A stretch of DNA of 64,000 nt from the NCBI GenBank assembly GCA_030532225.1, contig JAUNLQ010000001.1, positions 186,001 to 250,000 of the forward strand, given 5' to 3'. The stretch is from Bacillota bacterium. Its GTDB lineage: Bacteria > Bacillota > Clostridia > Tissierellales > Peptoniphilaceae. Every line of letters starts with the position of its first letter. Positions within the stretch are counted from its first letter, which is position 1. The position numbers and the translations under genes are program-made. The notes beneath the pieces were generated by a model, which made no database searches, was not told where the DNA came from, and saw nothing but the letters and a program-made list of their open reading frames with translations. Shown in pieces: positions 60,329 to 64,000 of the stretch.

Positions 60329-60359
60329 AAAAATAGCCCTTAATTATTCAAGGGCTAAA
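60329..60359 (-). terminator. Terminator after the start-less ORF / htrA
   Basis: On the minus strand AGCCCTT pairs with AAGGGCT around GAATAATT and is followed by ATTTTTC. Confidence 0.78.
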
Positions 60360-60373
60360 TTTTTCTTGGGCTT

Positions 60374-60661
60374 TTAGTAGAGAAAATAATTTTTGTAAAG
60401 GCCCTGGTCGAAAATTTCTTTTAGGGCCTTAGAGTCTAGGATAATTTCTCTTATGGATTTCTCTACTGTTTCTGTGTCTCCAAAGTCTCCTAGGCTAAGC
60501 TCTTCTTCTCCCCTGGGAGTGGATACATAGTAATACCATTTGCCTCCAAAGTTTGCTATGGAACAATGAAAGTCCTTGTAGAAAAATTCTATTTCTCTGC
60601 CAATTTTTATATGGTCTAATAGCTGATTAAAGGTCTTTTTCTCACCTATAGGTCTTTCTAG
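60374..60661 (-). CDS. 95-codon ORF without a canonical start codon
   Basis: An open frame immediately after htrA encodes a protein-like sequence including FNQLLDHIKIGREIEFFYKD, KWYYYVSTPRGEEELSLGDF and KEIFDQGLYKNYFLY before the TAA. Codon use matches the host, so it looks like a real gene. Yet no in-frame ATG, GTG or TTG exists between the preceding in-frame TAA (60662-60664) and the body. An AGGTGAG Shine-Dalgarno-like motif (about 60643-60649) lies just inside. It may start at a rare codon (ATA/ATT), need a -1 shift from the GTG in that motif across AAAAAG, or be a recent pseudogene. Confidence 0.5.
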   Translation of the reverse strand, partial: LERPIGEKKTFNQLLDHIKIGREIEFFYKDFHCSIANFGGKWYYYVSTPRGEEELSLGDFGDTETVEKSIREIILDSKALKEIFDQGLYKNYFLY

Positions 60662-61986
60662 TTATTTTGGTCCAGGTCATAGGGTTCTAAGAGAACTCTT
60701 GCTGTGTAGCTTTGGTCGTCTCTTACATATTCTATTTCCAGGCTGTCTCCAAACTTGTACTGGTAAAGGATTTTTTGGACATCCAGTACGTTGTTAATAA
60801 CTTGGCCGTCAACCTTGGTTAGGACATCTAGTTTTTCTAGGCCTGCCTTGGCTATTGGAGATTCTGCCATAACCCTTAGAAGGACCACTCCACTGTCTAA
60901 GCCTGTGTCAATTTGGAAGGCTGATTCGTAGGTGGCTATGTCTGTGCCTGAAAATCCTAGGGCCACCTTGTGGTATTCTCCTGTTTCTATAATTTGTTCA
61001 ATTATAGGCTTGGCCACATTAATTGGGATGGAAAAGCCTAGGCCTTCTGCTGTAGATATTTTCATGGTGTTAACGCCAATTACCTGGCCTGCTTGGTTAA
61101 ATAAAGGGCCACCAGAGTTACCTGGATTTATTGAAGCATCTGTTTGGATCAGGCTCATTGATGATCCGTCTTGGTCAGTTATGATCCTGTCCTTGCCTGA
61201 TATATAGCCAGCTGTTACTGTTCCATGAAATTCTAGGGACAGTGGGTTGCCTATGGCTATGGCTGGTTCGCCTATTGTTAGTTTATCAGAGTCTCCAAGT
61301 TCAACTGGTTTTAAAGGCTCTTGAGTTTCAATTTTTAATACTGCCAGGTCCAAATTCTTGTCTGCCCAAACAACTGTTGCTGGGATTTGGGCTCCGTTGT
61401 TTAGAAGGACTGCTATTTGGTCTGCGTATTGGTTTTCTCTAGGTCTTTGTGGCTGGCCAAAAAATCCTCCAAAGGTCATGTCTCCTTGGCTCAAGGATTC
61501 TATAACATGGTTATTTGTAACTACATAGCCCCTTTGGTCTACTATGAAGCCTGAGCCCATGGCTTCTGAGGCATAGTCTTGGTTAAATATATTTTTCAAA
61601 ATTGTCTTGGTTGTTATGCCTACTACTGATTCTAGGTTGGCTTGAGCTACTGCTGCAACTGTGTTCATGTTGTCATTTGTATTTATAGTATAACTTGGTT
61701 GGGCCACTAGGCTTTTTTCACTGTCAAATTTTTTGTAGGCATAGTTGAAGCCTAGGCCTGCTCCCACAAGAGAGCCTATTAAAGAAAAAACTAGGGCCAG
61801 GATTACTATTTTAAAGGCTCCACCCTTTTTTGGTTTTTGGGGTTTCCTATTTGCTTGGTCATAAGCTTGGCGATATTCTTCCCAGTTTGTTCTAGTATTT
61901 TCTCTTCTTGAATAATGGTTAAAGTCTTGGTCTGATCTGTCATCCCTTGGCTCAAGACCAAGGTCATCTCTATTATAATCGTTCAT
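60658..61986 (-). CDS. htrA: HtrA/DegP-type membrane-anchored serine protease
   Basis: A 442-aa protease with a cytoplasmic N-terminal region of about 55 hydrophilic residues, one membrane span (about 55-77), a trypsin-like domain and one C-terminal PDZ domain. The catalytic triad is visible: His in VVTNNHVIES, Asp in NLDLAVLKIE and Ser in INPGNSGGPLFN. It degrades misfolded exported proteins. A GGAG RBS precedes the ATG. The following ORF begins at its stop codon. Confidence 0.94.
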   Translation of the reverse strand: MNDYNRDDLGLEPRDDRSDQDFNHYSRRENTRTNWEEYRQAYDQANRKPQKPKKGGAFKIVILALVFSLIGSLVGAGLGFNYAYKKFDSEKSLVAQPSYTINTNDNMNTVAAVAQANLESVVGITTKTILKNIFNQDYASEAMGSGFIVDQRGYVVTNNHVIESLSQGDMTFGGFFGQPQRPRENQYADQIAVLLNNGAQIPATVVWADKNLDLAVLKIETQEPLKPVELGDSDKLTIGEPAIAIGNPLSLEFHGTVTAGYISGKDRIITDQDGSSMSLIQTDASINPGNSGGPLFNQAGQVIGVNTMKISTAEGLGFSIPINVAKPIIEQIIETGEYHKVALGFSGTDIATYESAFQIDTGLDSGVVLLRVMAESPIAKAGLEKLDVLTKVDGQVINNVLDVQKILYQYKFGDSLEIEYVRDDQSYTARVLLEPYDLDQNN

Positions 61987-62101
61987 AAGTACATCTCCTT
62001 ACTGTCTAACTTTTATAAATTTTTAATATTCAAGTCCTTTTTCTAATAAGTAATATACCCACTTTTAATGGATTAATGATGAAAATCCTATGTATTTTTG
62101 T

Positions 62102-62107
62102 TATAAT
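62102..62107 (+). promoter_or_regulatory. Extended -10 of the MBL hydrolase gene
   Basis: TGTTATAAT, an extended -10 hexamer, ends 21 nt before the ATG; no convincing -35 was seen. Confidence 0.45.
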
Positions 62108-62128
62108 CTTGGTTAAGGAGTTGATAAA

Positions 62129-62812
62129 ATGAAAGTTAAGGTTAAATTTCTAAGTCACTCAGGTTATTTTATAGAAACTGACAAGCATATTATTGTTTTT
62201 GATTATATAAAAGGTGACCTGCCTCAGCTAGACAAGACTAGCTTGTTTGTTTATAGCCACAGTCACCAAGACCATTTTTCCAGGGAGATTTTAGGCCTAA
62301 AAGGAGATGTAAGGTTCTTGCTTTCTTCTGATATTAAAGAAGACCTTAAGCTGCCTTTCCAAGACAATGTCTATTATATTGGCCCTGATGCTAAAAGGGT
62401 TGTAGGTGATGTCCACCTAACTACTTTCGGGTCAACTGACAAGGGTATTTCTATTTTCGCCAGTGTAGACAATGTTGGCATCTTTCACAGTGGAGATTTA
62501 AATCTTTGGATCTGGGATGAAGACAGCGAAGATGAAAGGTTGGAAATGACTAGGGCCTTTAGGGAAGAAGTAAAGAAGGTTCAACTTAAAAATGTAGACA
62601 TAGCCATGTTCCCCCTTGATCCAAGATTAGGCAGATATGCTAGTTCAGGTATAGACTACTTTGTAGATTTAATTAGACCTGCTTATATTTTTCCTATGCA
62701 TATGTGGGAGGATTTTTCCATTAGCCAAAAATATAAAGAAAGTTTTTCTTCTTCTTTTACTAAGTTTGTGTCTGTGGACCATGACAACCAAGAATTTATA
62801 ATTGAAGTCTAA
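62129..62812 (+). CDS. MBL-fold metallohydrolase (small, UlaG/beta-lactamase-like)
   Basis: A 227-aa protein with the metal-binding motif SHSHQDHFS (residues about 47-55), GVDNVGIFHSGDLN-like second-site HSGDLNLW and a late His in FPMHMWED. The family includes phosphodiesterases and lactonases; substrate unknown. It is one of the few plus-strand genes, monocistronic, with GGAG RBS and terminator. Confidence 0.88.
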   Translation: MKVKVKFLSHSGYFIETDKHIIVFDYIKGDLPQLDKTSLFVYSHSHQDHFSREILGLKGDVRFLLSSDIKEDLKLPFQDNVYYIGPDAKRVVGDVHLTTFGSTDKGISIFASVDNVGIFHSGDLNLWIWDEDSEDERLEMTRAFREEVKKVQLKNVDIAMFPLDPRLGRYASSGIDYFVDLIRPAYIFPMHMWEDFSISQKYKESFSSSFTKFVSVDHDNQEFIIEV

Positions 62813-62849
62813 GAAAGCCTTCTAGTTTTCAAATAATTTTTTCCATAAG

Positions 62850-62877
62850 AAAACCAGCCTCGGTGGCTGGCTTTTTT
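62850..62877. terminator. Bidirectional terminator after the MBL gene
   Basis: CCAGCC/GGCTGG stem (62853-62858 and 62864-62869) with TTTTTT on the plus side; it serves the MBL gene and the converging remnant gene. Confidence 0.8.
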
Positions 62878-62886
62878 GATTCTTAT

Positions 62887-63195
62887 TTATTTTTCAAAGG
62901 CTATTACTAGGCCCTTGTCTGAGGCATAGGCTGATGATAGGCCCTTGGTTCCTGTTACTTCTATTCTGGCAAAATCATAAAGCTTTTTCACTCCATTTAG
63001 AACTTTTTCTACACTTTCTGGTGCCCTTACTGCTGATATTACTAGGCTCTTGTTGCTAGTGTCTGTTACAAAGTCTCCTATGGATTTTACCAGCTTGTTT
63101 AAGGAGGAATTCATGCCCCTGGCTATTTCGTGGAGCTCGATTTCCCCATCAAAATACGGAAAGTCCTCTGTCTTAAGAGACTTGTAACTATTAAG
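62887..63195 (-). pseudogene. 5'-truncated hypothetical gene
   Basis: The minus-strand frame is open from 63195 to the stop at 62887 (102 codons), with coding-like sequence from near its beginning (TEDFPYFDGEIELHEIARGMNSSLNK), but it has no start codon until an internal ATG at 63114, which lacks a Shine-Dalgarno. The product contains KSLVISAVRAPESVEKVL and ends GLVIAFEK. The 5' end seems to have been lost in a rearrangement at about 63.2 kb. Function unknown. Confidence 0.55.
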
Positions 63196-63213
63196 TTATA
63201 AAATACGGTATAA

Positions 63214-63369
63214 TATTATAGAGAAGCTATACAAACAGCTTCTCACACCCTTGCAAAAATGGGACGAGATAAGAATGTGAGTATGGAAATACTTGCTAGG
63301 ATTTGTAGGTATTTTAAATGCGATATATCAGAAGTTTTGGAGTATAAAATTGAAAATACTAATGATTGA
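63214..63369 (+). pseudogene. C-terminal remnant of an XRE-family helix-turn-helix regulator
   Basis: The frame opens after a TAA at 63211-63213 with no start before an internal ATG. It encodes the second half of a YozG-type HTH domain: ASHTLAKMGRDKNVSMEILARICRYFKCDISEVLEY. Helices 1-2 of the HTH, which should precede it, are missing. It overlaps the following response-regulator start by 20 nt and supplies that gene's GGAG ribosome site. Confidence 0.6.
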
Positions 63370-64000
63370 AGATGACGCTACAATTGCCTTTGCTGTTAAA
63401 ACTTATTTAAGCAAATATAAGATTGAAACAATTATTTATAGTAGCTTTTCTCAGGTAGAGGATGTAAATTTTAATGACTTTGATTTAATTATTCTTGATG
63501 TCAATCTTCCAGATGGTTCAGGCTTTGACTTTTTAAAATGGCTAAGGGAATTTTCTGACCTTCCTCTTATTATGCTTACTGTAAAAGACGAAGACAAATA
63601 TGTTGTAAAAGGTCTCTCCCAAGGAGCAGATGACTATATAACAAAACCTTTTTCTCTTCCTGTCCTAAAGGCGAGAATAGACAATGTCTTTAGCAGAAAA
63701 ATTAAAAAGCTAGATGAACTTACTTTTAAAAATTTATCTTTAGACCTGGCTTCAAAACAAGCCTCAATAGATGGAAAAGATCTAGACCTTAACTTAAAAG
63801 AGTTTGCTGTCTTGGAAATGCTTTTAGAAAACCAAGATACAAATCTACTAAGGGAGAGAATTTTAGATTATGTTTGGGGCTATGATTTTTATGAAGTAAA
63901 TGACAACACTCTAAGTGTTACTATAAAAAGATTGAGATCTAAACTTGCTGACTATGGAAGTCATATAAAAACCATCAGAGGAATTGGCTATAGGTGGGAT
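63350..64000 (+). CDS. OmpR-family response regulator (3' end beyond window)
   Basis: A regulator of at least 217 residues. I start at the TTG at 63350 (LKILMIEDD) because a GGAG lies 7-8 nt before it and this restores the first receiver beta-strand; the next ATG would delete it. The receiver has EDD at residues 7-9, the phospho-acceptor Asp in LIILDVNLPDGSG, Thr in MLTVKD and Lys in ITKPF. The winged helix ends HIKTIRGIGYRW at the window edge, so only a few residues are missing. A partner kinase is expected downstream. Confidence 0.9.
   Translation, partial: MKILMIEDDATIAFAVKTYLSKYKIETIIYSSFSQVEDVNFNDFDLIILDVNLPDGSGFDFLKWLREFSDLPLIMLTVKDEDKYVVKGLSQGADDYITKPFSLPVLKARIDNVFSRKIKKLDELTFKNLSLDLASKQASIDGKDLDLNLKEFAVLEMLLENQDTNLLRERILDYVWGYDFYEVNDNTLSVTIKRLRSKLADYGSHIKTIRGIGYRWD

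Overview
This 64 kb AT-rich window looks like chromosome of a non-sporulating, amino-acid-fermenting anaerobic Firmicute. Gene content (glycine cleavage operon, glutamate dehydrogenase, NfnAB, GltS, GcvPA/GcvPB split, DUF951, LCP protein, T-box thrS) would suit a Gram-positive anaerobic coccus of the Peptoniphilaceae (Anaerococcus/Peptoniphilus type). That placement is inference from gene content and style, not a search. Nearly all genes are on the minus strand; only csoR, a LysR gene, rodA, one MBL hydrolase and the truncated genes and response regulator at the right edge are on plus. I saw no rRNA, tRNA, CRISPR array, intact insertion sequence or prophage.

Layout. 0-0.4 kb: start of a probable heavy-metal ATPase behind a CopZ-like metallochaperone, with a promoter and an inverted-repeat operator. 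0.5-3.9 kb: dinB-rph-rdgB, a 45-aa CxxC microprotein and a membrane polyferredoxin. 4-11 kb: T-box-controlled thrS; ktrB-ktrA-trmH-DUF6873-hisS. 11-15 kb: CsoR repressor (+) and a FecBCD-type metal importer with FmdE. 15-24 kb: NfnAB, an Ldh-family dehydrogenase, and a glutamate island (AspT-like transporter, GDH, divergent LysR, GltS). 24-33 kb: gcvT-gcvH-gcvPA-gcvPB-lpd-lplA-folD-glyA. 33.5-40 kb: malic enzyme; ABC exporter plus histidine kinase behind three 11-bp-phased repeats; DUF951-MscS-beta-propeller operon. 40.4 kb: rodA, probably leaderless. 41.6-42.45 kb: a gene-free, GC-rich tandem repeat block. 42.5-49 kb: LCP protein, orphan response regulator, CTP synthase with a degenerate glutaminase site, surE, walJ-like, MATE, and an SLH protein at 49-49.7 kb. 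49.8-57 kb: S9 peptidase, Cys-less rhodanese lipoprotein, a DUF4143 ATPase between duplicated hairpins, FMN-binding protein, S41 peptidase, alr. 57-60 kb: ECF-type sigma factor and DUF4367 anti-sigma, with a shared 35-nt promoter-like block found both upstream of sigma and upstream of a micro-ORF/membrane-protein cluster. 60-64 kb: HtrA, a start-less ORF, MBL hydrolase, two truncated genes facing each other and a response regulator cut by the window end.

Physiology. The gcv operon oxidises glycine to CO2, ammonia, NADH and methylene-THF, which GlyA and FolD link to serine and one-carbon metabolism. GDH and the glutamate transporters feed glutamate catabolism, NfnAB balances NADH, NADPH and ferredoxin, and the polyferredoxin and FMN-binding protein suggest a membrane electron-transfer route. 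The ammonia so produced may explain how a CTP synthase without glutaminase residues can work.

Most interesting candidates: the glutaminase-dead PyrG, the ECF promoter pair with micro-ORFs, the GC-rich repeat block, the 11-bp-phased repeats linking a kinase/ABC operon to an orphan regulator, and leaderless rodA.
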